Position numbers and translations under genes: made by a program. DNA of 64,000 nucleotides, from contig CAYSUS010000003.1 in assembly GCA_964434165.1 (NCBI GenBank), forward strand, positions 62,001 to 126,000, in the 5' to 3' direction. This DNA comes from CAYSUS01 sp964434165. Lineage in GTDB: Bacteria; Planctomycetota; Planctomycetia; Pirellulales; Thermoguttaceae. A model generated the notes under the pieces. That model did not search any database. It was not told the DNA's origin and was given only the letters and a program-made list of their open reading frames with translations. Numbering within the stretch: the first letter of the stretch is position 1; each line of letters starts with the position of its first letter. Positions 1-8,411 of the stretch are shown here, in pieces.

Positions 1-2628
1 GACGATCGATCGGGCCTCGCCCATCAGCCGCTGGAACTCGGGGGAGCGCCGGGCCAGCGGCGACTTCTCGTGGGTCTTCAGCAGTCCGTAAGCCAACCCG
101 GCGTCGCCGGTGGCCAGGGCCCGGCGCGCATCCTGGAGCGCCTTGTTGAAATGCTTCTCGTCCCATGCCCTGGGTCCGGGCCGGGCCTGTTCCTTGGGCG
201 TCACGCTGGCCAGCCACTCGGGCGGCAGCGGGGCCTGCGGGCGCGTGTCGGCCGGCTTCCAGTAGCGGCGCCGCGCGCGGCGGTCGATGCCCCAGGTCGC
301 GTACTCCTTCTCGGTCTCCAGCACCAGGAACGCCGTATAGGGCGAAAGCAGGCTCCACTCCCGCGACAGGCCGACGATCCGGTTCTGGATCGCCTCGTCG
401 TCGAACACCGTGGAGCGGAGCTGGTCGAGCCGCTTCTGGGCCCACAGCCGGCCCGCGAACACGTCGTCCTGCCCCTGGGGGACCTCGAGGACGACCTTTG
501 TCTCCTTCGTCTCATCGCCGCGGCCTGAGGCGATCCGGAGCGCGACGCGGTCGGCCGGGGCCATGCGACCGAAGACCGTCAGCGGCTCGTCCGGCATGCG
601 CGCGGCGGAGTAATAGAGGTCTTCGCCGGCCGCGTCTTCGACCTTTACCTCGGCGATCCGCTCCGGCGTGGGAAGCCCGGCCAGGAGCCAGGCGAACAGG
701 TCGCGCGGTCCGCTGCCGCCGCCCACCAGGTCGAAGCACTTCCCGCCGCTTTCGTTCGCCAGGTGCTCCAGCAGCTCGATGCCGTCCGGGCCGCGCAAGA
801 CGCGGACGCCGAAGAAGGCGGACTGGGCCTGGTGGAGGTCCACAAACGCCGGCTGAATCTGGTCGCGGGCCAGGCTGTCGGCCGCCACGGTGCCAGTGAC
901 CTCGTCGTGCCCGTCGCCCACGTAGATGACCAGCCTGCGGCGCCCGGTCCCGTCCTGGAAGCTCTCGACCGCCTTCTGAACGCAGCCGAGAAGATCCGTC
1001 CCACCGAGGGCGAACTGCTCGTCCAGGGCTTCCAGGGCCGCGTGGGCCTGCCGAGTGCCCGGCTTGATCCAATCCGGGTGCATGGGGCGCACGACCACGT
1101 CGGCCGAGACGAGGCGGAAGCGGTCCTCGGGCCCCAGGCGGGCGATGATCTGCCCCACCTGGCGGCGCACGGCCGCCAGGTCCTTCATGCTCGAAGAGGT
1201 GTCGGCGAGGATGAGCACGTCGGCCGCCGTCGGCGCCCGGGGCTTCTCCTGGAGTCGCCGGGCCGGGACCTCGGCGACGAAGTACATGGCCGGGCGCCCG
1301 GAGAAGGCGTCGCGGATCGGACGACCGTCGTCGTCCAGCGGCACGGGGATCGGCTCGGCCAGGTAGCTCCGCAGGCGTGGCTCGCCGGTCTTCTGCCAGA
1401 AACTCAGGGCCAGGTCGGTCCGGGGCTTGTAGTTGCTTCGCTTCAGGGCAAAGGCGACCGAGCCGTCGGGCCGGGCGTCGAGCTCGATCTCCGGATGCGA
1501 GGCGCTGGCCACGGTCTCGGCCTCGGCATCGCGGATCACGCCCGACAGCTCGAAGTCCCAGATCGGCTCCAGGTCGGAGAACAGCGGCAGCCGGAAGTGG
1601 CACGCCTCGCGGTGCGACTCGACCGGCACCGTGAAGTCGAGCAGGATCCGCTTGGTATCGCGGGCGAAGATGGGGAACACCCGCATCTTGAACAGGCTGT
1701 CGCCGATCTGCTCGAGGATGGCCGGGTCGCGCCGGCGGTTGACGATGGTCTGGTAGATGTTGGCCGCCCGGTCGCGCTCGATCAGCTCGCCCTCGACCAG
1801 GCGCGTGGGGGCGGTGTACATGGCGAAGCGGCTCACCGAGGCCCCCCGCGGCAGGTTGAACACGAACTGGCCTTCCTCCTGCGTGCCGTACGGGTTGTAG
1901 AACGATTGATCGATCTGCACCAGGGCCACGGGCGGATCGATGACCACGTGGACGTGATACCGGGCCACGTTCAGGCGCACGGGCGAGTCGCTCTGCGGGT
2001 CCTTGATGACGAGCTGCCCGAGGCCCTGCGGCCGGGTCTTCGAGGCGGTCCAGTCGGTGATCCGCTGCTCCTCGCTCCTGGTGAGGCCGCCGATCGTGGG
2101 CCCTTTGGCGCCCTCTTTCCACGAGACGGTTGCGGGGCCCTCGACGTCGTGCGACTGGCCGGAGCGGGTGACTCTCGCCTCGCCGTGCACGACGCACATC
2201 GACGGCTCGGCTCCCGCGGCCGCGGCGACCTCCACGGCCGAGCCCGAAGCGACGGCCGCGGAGACCTCCCCGGCCCGGACCACCCAACGCCGCTTGCCCG
2301 AGACATCGACGAGCGCCCGGCCCGAGGTGACGGCGATCGATCGCGCCGGGGCGTCGATGCGGAGATCCGACTCGGGGGCGAGGTGGAGCACGCCCTCGTC
2401 AAGGTGCACCAGGCAGGGCCCGGCCGCCGCGGTGGTCAGTTGGGCCTGGCCAGGCAGGGGCTCGCCGGGGTGCACCAGGCGCCAGGGGCCGTCGCCCTGG
2501 CGCGCGGCGAGCACGCCGGGGGCGTGACCCAAGGTGGGTCGCGCGTCGGCGCGGGCGGGCTCCTTTGCAGAGACGACAAGAAGCAGCGGGACGAGGATCA
2601 ACGAGCGCGCGAGCCGCGGGGCGGACAT
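1..2628 (-). CDS. FecR-like/VIT/VWA-domain secreted protein (partial, 3' end off window)
   Basis: The start is ATG at 2628, preceded by a strong AGGAGGAGAGG-type ribosome site. The frame is open for 876 codons to the left edge, so the C-terminus is missing. Residues 1-28 form a signal peptide. Residues about 60-175 resemble a FecR-type domain (HLDEGVLHLAPESDLRID). Residues about 215-345 are a VIT (inter-alpha-trypsin inhibitor-like) domain with QIDQSFYNPYGTQEEGQF. Residues about 465-630 are a von Willebrand A domain with a MIDAS motif DTSSS beginning at D476. VIT plus VWA proteins are common in planctomycetes as exported metal-dependent adhesion or scaffold proteins; the ligand is not deducible. 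The FecR-like N-terminus suggests a sensing or cell-surface docking part. The domain calls are firm, the role is inference. Confidence 0.9.
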   Translation of the reverse strand, partial: MSAPRLARSLILVPLLLVVSAKEPARADARPTLGHAPGVLAARQGDGPWRLVHPGEPLPGQAQLTTAAAGPCLVHLDEGVLHLAPESDLRIDAPARSIAVTSGRALVDVSGKRRWVVRAGEVSAAVASGSAVEVAAAAGAEPSMCVVHGEARVTRSGQSHDVEGPATVSWKEGAKGPTIGGLTRSEEQRITDWTASKTRPQGLGQLVIKDPQSDSPVRLNVARYHVHVVIDPPVALVQIDQSFYNPYGTQEEGQFVFNLPRGASVSRFAMYTAPTRLVEGELIERDRAANIYQTIVNRRRDPAILEQIGDSLFKMRVFPIFARDTKRILLDFTVPVESHREACHFRLPLFSDLEPIWDFELSGVIRDAEAETVASASHPEIELDARPDGSVAFALKRSNYKPRTDLALSFWQKTGEPRLRSYLAEPIPVPLDDDGRPIRDAFSGRPAMYFVAEVPARRLQEKPRAPTAADVLILADTSSSMKDLAAVRRQVGQIIARLGPEDRFRLVSADVVVRPMHPDWIKPGTRQAHAALEALDEQFALGGTDLLGCVQKAVESFQDGTGRRRLVIYVGDGHDEVTGTVAADSLARDQIQPAFVDLHQAQSAFFGVRVLRGPDGIELLEHLANESGGKCFDLVGGGSGPRDLFAWLLAGLPTPERIAEVKVEDAAGEDLYYSAARMPDEPLTVFGRMAPADRVALRIASGRGDETKETKVVLEVPQGQDDVFAGRLWAQKRLDQLRSTVFDDEAIQNRIVGLSREWSLLSPYTAFLVLETEKEYATWGIDRRARRRYWKPADTRPQAPLPPEWLASVTPKEQARPGPRAWDEKHFNKALQDARRALATGDAGLAYGLLKTHEKSPLARRSPEFQRLMGEARSIV

Positions 2629-2821
2629 GCCTCTCCTCCTGCTCCGGAGCGGAGCGAAACGCGAGATGGGACCGCCCGGCCCGGTTCCGGTCGGGCCGGC
2701 CGAAGGTGCGCCGTAGTCCGGATTATAGCTCCGCCGGAAAACGGGACGCAAGCACCCCGGAGGGAGGAGCGCAGCGGCGGCCACCGCGCGCTCGCTCCAG
2801 CGAAGCCGTGCCGGCGCGGCG

Positions 2822-3142
2822 TCAGAGCAACTGCGAGGGCACGGGGTGGTCGAACTGGTGGTTGGCGAACGACTCCTCCGTCTCGCTCGGGGCCAGGGCG
2901 AGGAGCATGCTGATCTGGCTCAGCACGTTCTCCGGGAGGGCCTCCAGGCACGCCCACACGGCGTCGTGCCGATCCGTCCTGCTCGATTTCTTGGATCCCG
3001 GATCGATGACTCCAACACGTACGGACGCCGCGTTCTGCCGATAGACGGCGATCTCCGCCTCGGGGCGCTCGCGCTCGTAGCTCTCCAGCGCGCTCGAAAC
3101 GGCGTCCAGCGCGTCGTCGGTCCTCCCGCGGATCTCCGGCAT
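2822..3142 (-). CDS. conserved small hypothetical protein (about 106 aa)
   Basis: I do not recognise a named family. The start MPEIRGRTDD is chosen because GGGAGG lies 9 nt upstream; the frame is open further up to 3190. The protein is soluble and acidic, with a helical N-terminal half (DDALDAVSSALESYERE), a central stretch about an ionic or beta-strand core (AEIAVYRQNAASVRVGVIDPG) and a C-terminus ending in NHQFDHPVPSQLL. The look is that of a real, conserved protein: balanced charge, hydrophobic periodicity and a good ribosome site. The 'SFANHQFDHPVPS' ending resembles small planctomycete proteins of unknown function as I recall them. It is followed 80 nt downstream on the opposite side by nothing obvious; the next gene is the Lnb-type lipoprotein upstream. 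Confidence 0.6.
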   Translation of the reverse strand: MPEIRGRTDDALDAVSSALESYERERPEAEIAVYRQNAASVRVGVIDPGSKKSSRTDRHDAVWACLEALPENVLSQISMLLALAPSETEESFANHQFDHPVPSQLL

Positions 3143-3236
3143 CGCTCCAAGCCTCCCGTGCCAATCGGCCACCGCAGCGCGGTGCCGCAACTCGGCCCGG
3201 GGTGGCCGCGCAGCGGCTGCCCTGCGTAGTAGAATG

Positions 3237-4163
3237 TTACCGCCTGGCCGTGCGCACGTTCTGGCGGATCTTGACCGAGAAGTCCGGATCGTCGTCGTGG
3301 AGATAGGCCAGGTAGTTGATCCGCGCCTGCTCCCGCGTCTGGGCGAAGCTCTGGTCCGTGTCGAGCAGCCCCAGGTCGTAGGCCAGGCGGTCGGAGTGGC
3401 CCGGCAGCAGCACGCGGTAGTCGTACGGGATCCGGTTCGGATGGAGCTGGTTGATGTGGCGGCGGATGTTCGTGGTGCAGTTGTTCGAGAGCGTGTTGTA
3501 GAACTCGGGGCGCACGGCCAGCTGGTTCACGCGGTGCATCACGTCGGAGAACAGCGCGCGGACCTGCTCGGGCGCGGCCCGCGTGGGGTAGAGATAGACC
3601 CCGTTCATCCAGTGATGCGTTCGCATCTGGATCAGGTCGCGCTCCGTGCCCACCACGTAGAGAAGCTCATACTGGTTGAGAAAGCCTGCCACCGGGTCGT
3701 ACGACTCGTGCGCCTCGCGCCGCGTCTCCACCGAAACGACCAGGTAGTCCTCGTCGTCGAACCCGAAGCTGAGCATCGTGTGCGCCAGGCTGGGCATGTC
3801 GGGGAACGGCACCACGACGAAATCCACCGTCTTCAATCGGTCCAGGTCGTACGTCTTGTCGAAGTAGCGGACCGTGTAGTCCTCGACGCTGCGGTACGCC
3901 GTGTCGCGGATGTTGCGGATCGTGACCTGGTTGCCGACGAACTCGGCCGTGGGATTGCGGGCCTGGTTGGGCTCCCAGATCCGGTCGTTGGACGGCACGC
4001 TCGCCTTGGCCGCGGTCTGGGGCAGGTCCACGGCCGACTGCACCGCGGCGTCCAGCGGCCCGTCGATCGGATCGACGCCCGGCGCGCTCGCGCAGCCGCC
4101 CGCGGCCGCCAGCAGCAGCGCGGCACACAGCGCCCGTCGAGAAGGGGAGAGAAGCCGAGCCAC
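3237..4163 (-). CDS. DUF4105 / Lnb N-terminal periplasmic domain lipoprotein
   Basis: Starting at GTG 4163 gives about 308 residues. Residues 1-25 are a signal peptide ending in an imperfect lipobox (AAAGGC), so a lipid-anchored envelope protein is likely. The body matches the DUF4105 (Lnb N-terminal periplasmic) family: TMLSFGF, VSVETRREAHESYDP, ELLYVVGTERDLIQMRT, FYNTLSNNCTTNIRRHINQ. The NNCTT motif with Cys229 is the conserved presumed active-site region. In Gram-negative proteins this domain is tied to lipoprotein N-acyl modification, but the reaction is not established for this lineage. The frame is open upstream as far as 4997, but that part lies over the divergent hydrolase gene, so the shorter start is preferred. 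Confidence 0.82.
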   Translation of the reverse strand: MARLLSPSRRALCAALLLAAAGGCASAPGVDPIDGPLDAAVQSAVDLPQTAAKASVPSNDRIWEPNQARNPTAEFVGNQVTIRNIRDTAYRSVEDYTVRYFDKTYDLDRLKTVDFVVVPFPDMPSLAHTMLSFGFDDEDYLVVSVETRREAHESYDPVAGFLNQYELLYVVGTERDLIQMRTHHWMNGVYLYPTRAAPEQVRALFSDVMHRVNQLAVRPEFYNTLSNNCTTNIRRHINQLHPNRIPYDYRVLLPGHSDRLAYDLGLLDTDQSFAQTREQARINYLAYLHDDDPDFSVKIRQNVRTARR

Positions 4164-4240
4164 GATCGGCCATCCTGGCCCAAGGCCGGATTGCGCGCCG
4201 GGAACACCAGACGAGGAAAAGGCGAGGAACCGTACCGCAA

Positions 4241-4305
4241 AGCGGGCTTCCACGCAAGGCAGCTTCTGACAAAACCGGCAGGTTGGGCGAGGAAGGAAGC
4301 CCGCT
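4241..4305. repeat. long-loop inverted repeat (11-bp perfect arms)
   Basis: AGCGGGCTTCC at 4241-4251 is repeated as its exact reverse complement at 4295-4305, with a 43-nt loop. It sits in the divergent intergenic region between the Lnb-type lipoprotein and the alpha/beta hydrolase, 75 nt upstream of the hydrolase start. It could be a regulatory palindrome, a small degenerate mobile element or an RNA hairpin; the sequence alone does not decide. Confidence 0.6.
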
Positions 4306-4379
4306 CTGCCCGACGGGCTTGTCCCAGCGGGTCGGGCGGCGGAGGATGATAGACCCACCGAGGAGAAGGGCCCGGCGCC

Positions 4380-5066
4380 ATGTCCGAACACCCCGCCGTC
4401 ACCCGACACGTCTTCGCCTTCGAAGGCCACGGGGGATTCCCCGGCTGGGCCTCGCCCGGCGCGGATACCGCCCCGCGTCTGCCCACGGAGGATGCCGGTG
4501 CGCCCATCCTGGGGCGCGGGCTGTTGTCGCTCTCCCAGGTGCTCAACTTCTGGTACGACGCGGTGCAGGCGGCGGGCAACTGCCGGTGGCGGTACTACGC
4601 GCAGAACCACTGGCGCCGCGCCGCCCGCGAGATCCTCCGCCTGGCCACCAGGCCGGACTGCAAGGCCGGCGCTGGCCGCGAGCCGGTCGTCCTGTTGGGC
4701 TACAGCAACGGCGGCGACGCCGCGTATCAGATCGCCCGGGCGCTGGGCCGGCGGGGCGTGGAGATCGAACTGGTGATCACGGCCGACCCGGTGCGCAAGC
4801 CGTGGCGCGGGGCCGGCCTGCTCGGCTTTCGCAAGCCGGCCTGCGTGGACGTGTGGCACAACTTCTTCCAGCGGTTCGACCGCCGCAGCCTGGCCGGCCG
4901 CATCCCCGTCCTGGGCCGCGCCGTGGCCGGGGCCGAGAGCAACCGCCGCATCGAGCCGCAGGATTTCCCGCACCCCGAGCAGCGTCCCAAGGCCCACATC
5001 TGGCTGCCGTCGCTGCCGGTCGTGCGCGCGACGATCACGCGGGAGATCGCGGCGGTTGGCAACTAG
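4380..5066 (+). CDS. alpha/beta-hydrolase-fold protein
   Basis: The 228-residue protein has a nucleophile elbow GYSNG with Ser109 after a hydrophobic strand (EPVVLL), a possible acid Asp136 (LVITADPV) and a possible His206 (KAHIWLP). This order and spacing fit a serine hydrolase of the alpha/beta fold. An FEGHGGFPGW loop near the N-terminus may form the oxyanion hole. No signal peptide is evident, so it is probably cytoplasmic. The substrate is unknown. It is divergent from the Lnb-type lipoprotein, with the inverted repeat 4241-4305 in its upstream region. The gene stops just before a CACGGA-type repeat. Confidence 0.75.
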   Translation: MSEHPAVTRHVFAFEGHGGFPGWASPGADTAPRLPTEDAGAPILGRGLLSLSQVLNFWYDAVQAAGNCRWRYYAQNHWRRAAREILRLATRPDCKAGAGREPVVLLGYSNGGDAAYQIARALGRRGVEIELVITADPVRKPWRGAGLLGFRKPACVDVWHNFFQRFDRRSLAGRIPVLGRAVAGAESNRRIEPQDFPHPEQRPKAHIWLPSLPVVRATITREIAAVGN

Positions 5067-5245
5067 GGGGAAGGGACCACCGAGGCACGGAGGTCACGGA
5101 AAGCGGATGATCGCGGCTTGGGATGGCGGTCGAGGGGACTCGACCCGAAAGGGGCGCCCCAGGGCATTGACGCTTCGCCAACCCCATCTCTCAGCTTTCC
5201 TTTCCGTGCCCTCCGTGCCTCCGCGATTCCTCCATCGCCCCGCCG
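5067..5245. repeat. CACGGA-type repeat copies in inverted orientation
   Basis: The phrase CACCGAGGCACGGAGGTCAC occurs at about 5080-5099, and a related phrase in inverted orientation (CCGTGCCCTCCGTGCCTCCG) occurs at about 5205-5224. The right copy lies over the 3' end of the YdjM-like gene, which reads through it. Related CACGGA phrases occur at 56455-56560 and 61800-61860. Confidence 0.6.
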
Positions 5246-5781
5246 TCCTGTCTCCGCGGCGATCCCTCCGCCCCCTGACGTTTCCTCCGCGCCAGCACGA
5301 AGACCGCCGCGGCCGCCAGGGCCAAAGGGAGCTCGACGGCCCACAGCAGCCGCAAGTAGCGCAGGGCGTAGCCCGGTCCCGTCCAACCGCGCGTGTCCGG
5401 GTCGGGCGTGAGAAGATTATAGGGTGAATACGTCTGGATGGAGAGCGGCCAGAAGACGGCCACGCCGATGCCGTTGGTCGGGTTGTCGTCCATGCAGGCG
5501 TCGACTAGAAGGTGCAATAGCCCCCCAGCCAGAAATGCCGCAAAGAGCATCCCGCGCGGCGTCGCGCTGAAACGCCTCGCCACAAAAGTGAACACGGCGG
5601 CCCCGGCGGCCACGAACACCAGGCTGTGCGTCAGCCCGCGGTGCAACTGGTTGAACGAGGCCAGCGGCAGGAGCAGGAAATCCACGTCCGGCCACAGCCC
5701 CCCGGCCATCACACCCAGGGGGGTGAGCCGTGTGGCCCTGGCGGCGAGATACGAGACGGAGCCGTGGCCGAGGGGGGACAT
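5191..5781 (-). CDS. YdjM/DUF457-like membrane-bound metal-dependent hydrolase family protein
   Basis: The 196-residue protein has four to five membrane segments and the family signatures PDVD (residues 31-34) and HRGLTHS (47-53). A further acidic patch follows in AGGLLHLLVDACMDD. This matches the LexA-binding, inner-membrane-associated putative hydrolase family (DUF457/YdjM). The His and Asp residues are thought to bind metal, but no reaction is firmly known. The last 20 or so residues (EESRRHGGHGKES at the very end) are Arg/Gly/His-rich. They are encoded by a CACGGA-type dispersed repeat, so the native C-terminus probably ended near LARRKRQG and the tail was gained by insertion. Confidence 0.8.
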   Translation of the reverse strand: MSPLGHGSVSYLAARATRLTPLGVMAGGLWPDVDFLLLPLASFNQLHRGLTHSLVFVAAGAAVFTFVARRFSATPRGMLFAAFLAGGLLHLLVDACMDDNPTNGIGVAVFWPLSIQTYSPYNLLTPDPDTRGWTGPGYALRYLRLLWAVELPLALAAAAVFVLARRKRQGAEGSPRRQDGGAMEESRRHGGHGKES

Positions 5782-6847
5782 GGGGTGGTAACGGGTTATT
5801 GGATAGTGGTTAGAGGTTGGTGGTTAGCACGTGGCGGGGTTGTTGGTTGGCCCCGCTGGTGTGGGAGTCAAGGATGCCGGGGCGGCGCGGGCTTTGGCGG
5901 GCGTCTTGGCGGCGGTGGATGAACGTTTCCTGCTGGGGTTTCGGGACTTATGGACGCGGGGCGGAGGCCCGTCGGCTCGAAAGCGATGATGTGTTGGTCA
6001 ACCGATCGCTGTTTTTCCAGGGCATACCACCCTGGTGAGGGGATCACGTGTAATATGGCGTCGCAAACCATTATTTGAAATTGTCTTACGCAACGCACTC
6101 CGCAGCGGCTTGGCACGCATCACAGGGAGGTGGGAACGCTCGGAACTCACTCGGCTCACCTGCATTGGCTCTCTTGCACGGAGGAAGAAGGTTCAAGCGG
6201 GCAGCCCCGGCTCGGCTCTTGCCCGAGGACCGGCGGGTAGCCCTGTTTTCGCATTCTCCCGCGCTGCGGCCCACGTGCAACGGCAGAATTGTGCCGTCCC
6301 CGCGCCCGCAGCGCGACCGCGTGCCGCGGCGTCTTCGGGCGTCGCAGTTGGCGGGCCACCTCGTGAAGCGGCGCGGACTACCGTCGGGGGAGCGACAGGC
6401 GAAGCACGTCGCGCGATGGAATCGGGCCATGCAGCCGTCGCGCGCTCGTCCAGGGGGGCGATGCCAGGAAAGCCCCATGTCCGCAGTCCTGGGAGAGACG
6501 GCGGTTCTGCACCGTCTGCCCTTCGCTGCGGACGTTAAGCAGCCAGTACTCAGCAAGGAAGCGGAGGGTTCCGACCCGCACTACCCACCCGGTGGATCGC
6601 ATGCCGACAGACCCGCCTCTTGTCCGGCTGCCGACGTTGTGGCATATTTGCGTCCACCGATGCGGGTGCCTCTGCCATCGCCCGGTTGGGGATGGACCCC
6701 CGTGGCGCTGTTGATCGAGCAGGTCGTCGAGACGGCGCCGGACGCCGGTTCAGCGGCGCGCGGCATGCCTTCGCGAAGCGTCGGCATGTCCTTTCGTTCT
6801 GAACAGACAACCCCGCCCCCTCCCCCCTTGTCAACATGGAGTCCCGC
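5782..6847. other. gene-poor region, about 1.07 kb
   Basis: No convincing gene was found. The open frames here have random composition and no start signals. At 5795-5832 there is a short-period repeat of GGTTAG/GGTTGG type. A region of lower GC lies around 6000-6090. A REP-like palindrome sits at 6762-6790. The end of the region is the upstream sequence of the sulfatase gene. Confidence 0.6.
6762..6790. repeat. REP-like palindrome, copy 1
   Basis: The element reads GGCATGCCTTCGCGAAGCG followed by TCGGCATGTC. It contains the palindrome TTCGCGAA flanked by inverted GGCATG/CATGCC arms. A second copy with about four differences lies at 52832-52859, next to a decayed REP-associated transposase. 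It sits 58 nt upstream of the sulfatase start. Confidence 0.6.
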
Positions 6848-8380
6848 ATGAACGCGAACCGAACGATCCTCATCGTCTGCCTCGCCGCGGCCTTCCTGGC
6901 TGCGCTCGGGCAGCACGACGCGCGGGCCGGCTCGAAGGCCCGCCCCAACATCGTTTACATCCTCGCCGACGACCTGGGCTACGCCGAGCTGGGCTGCTTC
7001 GGCCAGGAGAAGATCAAGACGCCCCATCTGGATCGGCTGGCGGCCGAGGGCATGCGGTTCACGCAGAACTACTGCGGCAACGCCGTCTGCGCCCCGTCGC
7101 GATGCTGCCTGATGACCGGCAAGCACCCGGGCCACGCCTACATCCGCAGCAACCGCCGCGCCAAGCTGCCCGAGGAGTTGAAAGAGAAGTACGGCCTTCA
7201 GTTCAGTGGCCAGGAGCCGATCCCCGACGCCGAGGTCACCGTCGCCGAGCTGCTCAAGCGAAAGGGCTACGCCACCGCGGCTGTGGGCAAGTGGGGCCTG
7301 GGGCACGTCGGCACCACGGGCGATCCCAACAAGCAGGGCTTCGACCTGTTCTTCGGCTACAACTGCCAGGGCCACGCCCACAGCTACTATCCCGGCCACC
7401 TCTGGCGCAACCACGAGAAGGTCAAGCTCGACAACGATCCGCCCATCCCCGGCCACGCCAAACTGCCGGACGGGGCCGATCCGGCCGACCCGGCCAGCTA
7501 CGCGCCGTACCAGGGCAAGGACTACGCCGCGGACCGGATGATCGACGCGGCCCTCGGGTTCATCCGCGAGAACAAGGACGGGCCGTTCTTCCTCTACTTC
7601 CCCTCGCCTATTCCACACCTGGCGCTGCACGTGCCCGACGAAGACCTCAAGCCGTATCTGGGCCAATGGGACGAGACGCCTTTCCTCGGCGGGCGGGGCT
7701 ACACGCCGCACCGAACGCCGCGGGCGGCCTACGCGGCGATGATCACGCGCCTGGACAAGGACGTCGGACGGATCATGGCGTGCCTGAAGGAACTGGGGCT
7801 TGATAAGAACACACTCGTGGTCTTCTCCTCGGACAACGGCACCACGCACCTGGAGAGAGAGGTCGATTACGAGTTCTTCCGCAGCGTCGGGCCGCTGCGC
7901 GGGCTCAAGGGGAGCCTCTACGAGGGCGGCATCCGCGTGCCCATGATCGCCCGATGGCCCGGCAGGATCGAGCCCGGCTCCAAGAGCGACCACCTGACGG
8001 CCTTCTGGGACGTGATGCCCACACTGGCGGAGATCGCGGGGGTCGAGCCGCCAACAGGGATCGACGGGATCAGCTTCGCCCCCACGCTGCTTGGCCGGCC
8101 CGAGGATCAGAAGAAGCACGACTACCTGTACTGGGAGTTCACCGGCTACGGCGGCCAGCAGGCCGTGCGCATGGGTCCGTGGAAGGCCGTGCGCCAGAAC
8201 ATGCTCCGCCGCAACCACCCCGATCCGCTGAAGATCGAGCTGTACAACCTCGAGAAGGACATCGGCGAATCCAAAGACGTCGCGGCCGAGCACCCCGAGA
8301 TCGTCGCGCGGATGCGCTTGATCATGAAGAAGGAGCACGTACCCAGCGAGCTGTTCCCGATTCCGGCCATCGATCGGTGA
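6848..8380 (+). CDS. secreted sulfatase (arylsulfatase family)
   Basis: The preferred start is ATG 6848, which has GGAG 7-8 nt upstream; an in-frame ATG at 6836 lacks one. Residues 1-27 are a signal peptide. The metal-binding N-terminus (NIVYILADDLGYAELGCFG) is followed by the sulfatase signature C-A-P-S-R with C81, the residue converted to formylglycine. Further family motifs are TGKHPGH, GKWGLGH, a second metal site FSSDNGTTH, and a C-terminal domain with NLEKDIGESKDVA. It should hydrolyse a sulfate ester in the periplasm, as expected for growth on sulfated polysaccharides. The exact substrate cannot be read. No sulfatase-maturing enzyme is in the window. Confidence 0.95.
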   Translation: MNANRTILIVCLAAAFLAALGQHDARAGSKARPNIVYILADDLGYAELGCFGQEKIKTPHLDRLAAEGMRFTQNYCGNAVCAPSRCCLMTGKHPGHAYIRSNRRAKLPEELKEKYGLQFSGQEPIPDAEVTVAELLKRKGYATAAVGKWGLGHVGTTGDPNKQGFDLFFGYNCQGHAHSYYPGHLWRNHEKVKLDNDPPIPGHAKLPDGADPADPASYAPYQGKDYAADRMIDAALGFIRENKDGPFFLYFPSPIPHLALHVPDEDLKPYLGQWDETPFLGGRGYTPHRTPRAAYAAMITRLDKDVGRIMACLKELGLDKNTLVVFSSDNGTTHLEREVDYEFFRSVGPLRGLKGSLYEGGIRVPMIARWPGRIEPGSKSDHLTAFWDVMPTLAEIAGVEPPTGIDGISFAPTLLGRPEDQKKHDYLYWEFTGYGGQQAVRMGPWKAVRQNMLRRNHPDPLKIELYNLEKDIGESKDVAAEHPEIVARMRLIMKKEHVPSELFPIPAIDR

Positions 8381-8411
8381 GGAGCTTGCTGATCAGGGGT
8401 GTGCCCGGCTC

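Noticed and set aside
763..2913. Long open frame on the plus strand opposite the VIT/VWA gene
   Set aside because: It is the antisense shadow of the minus-strand gene, whose frame has a signal peptide, ribosome site and VIT and VWA motifs. GC-rich third positions keep the antisense frame open.
5868..6602. Small genes in the gene-poor kilobase
   Set aside because: The open frames are Arg/Pro/Ser-rich, overlap each other on both strands, and have no ribosome sites or familiar motifs.
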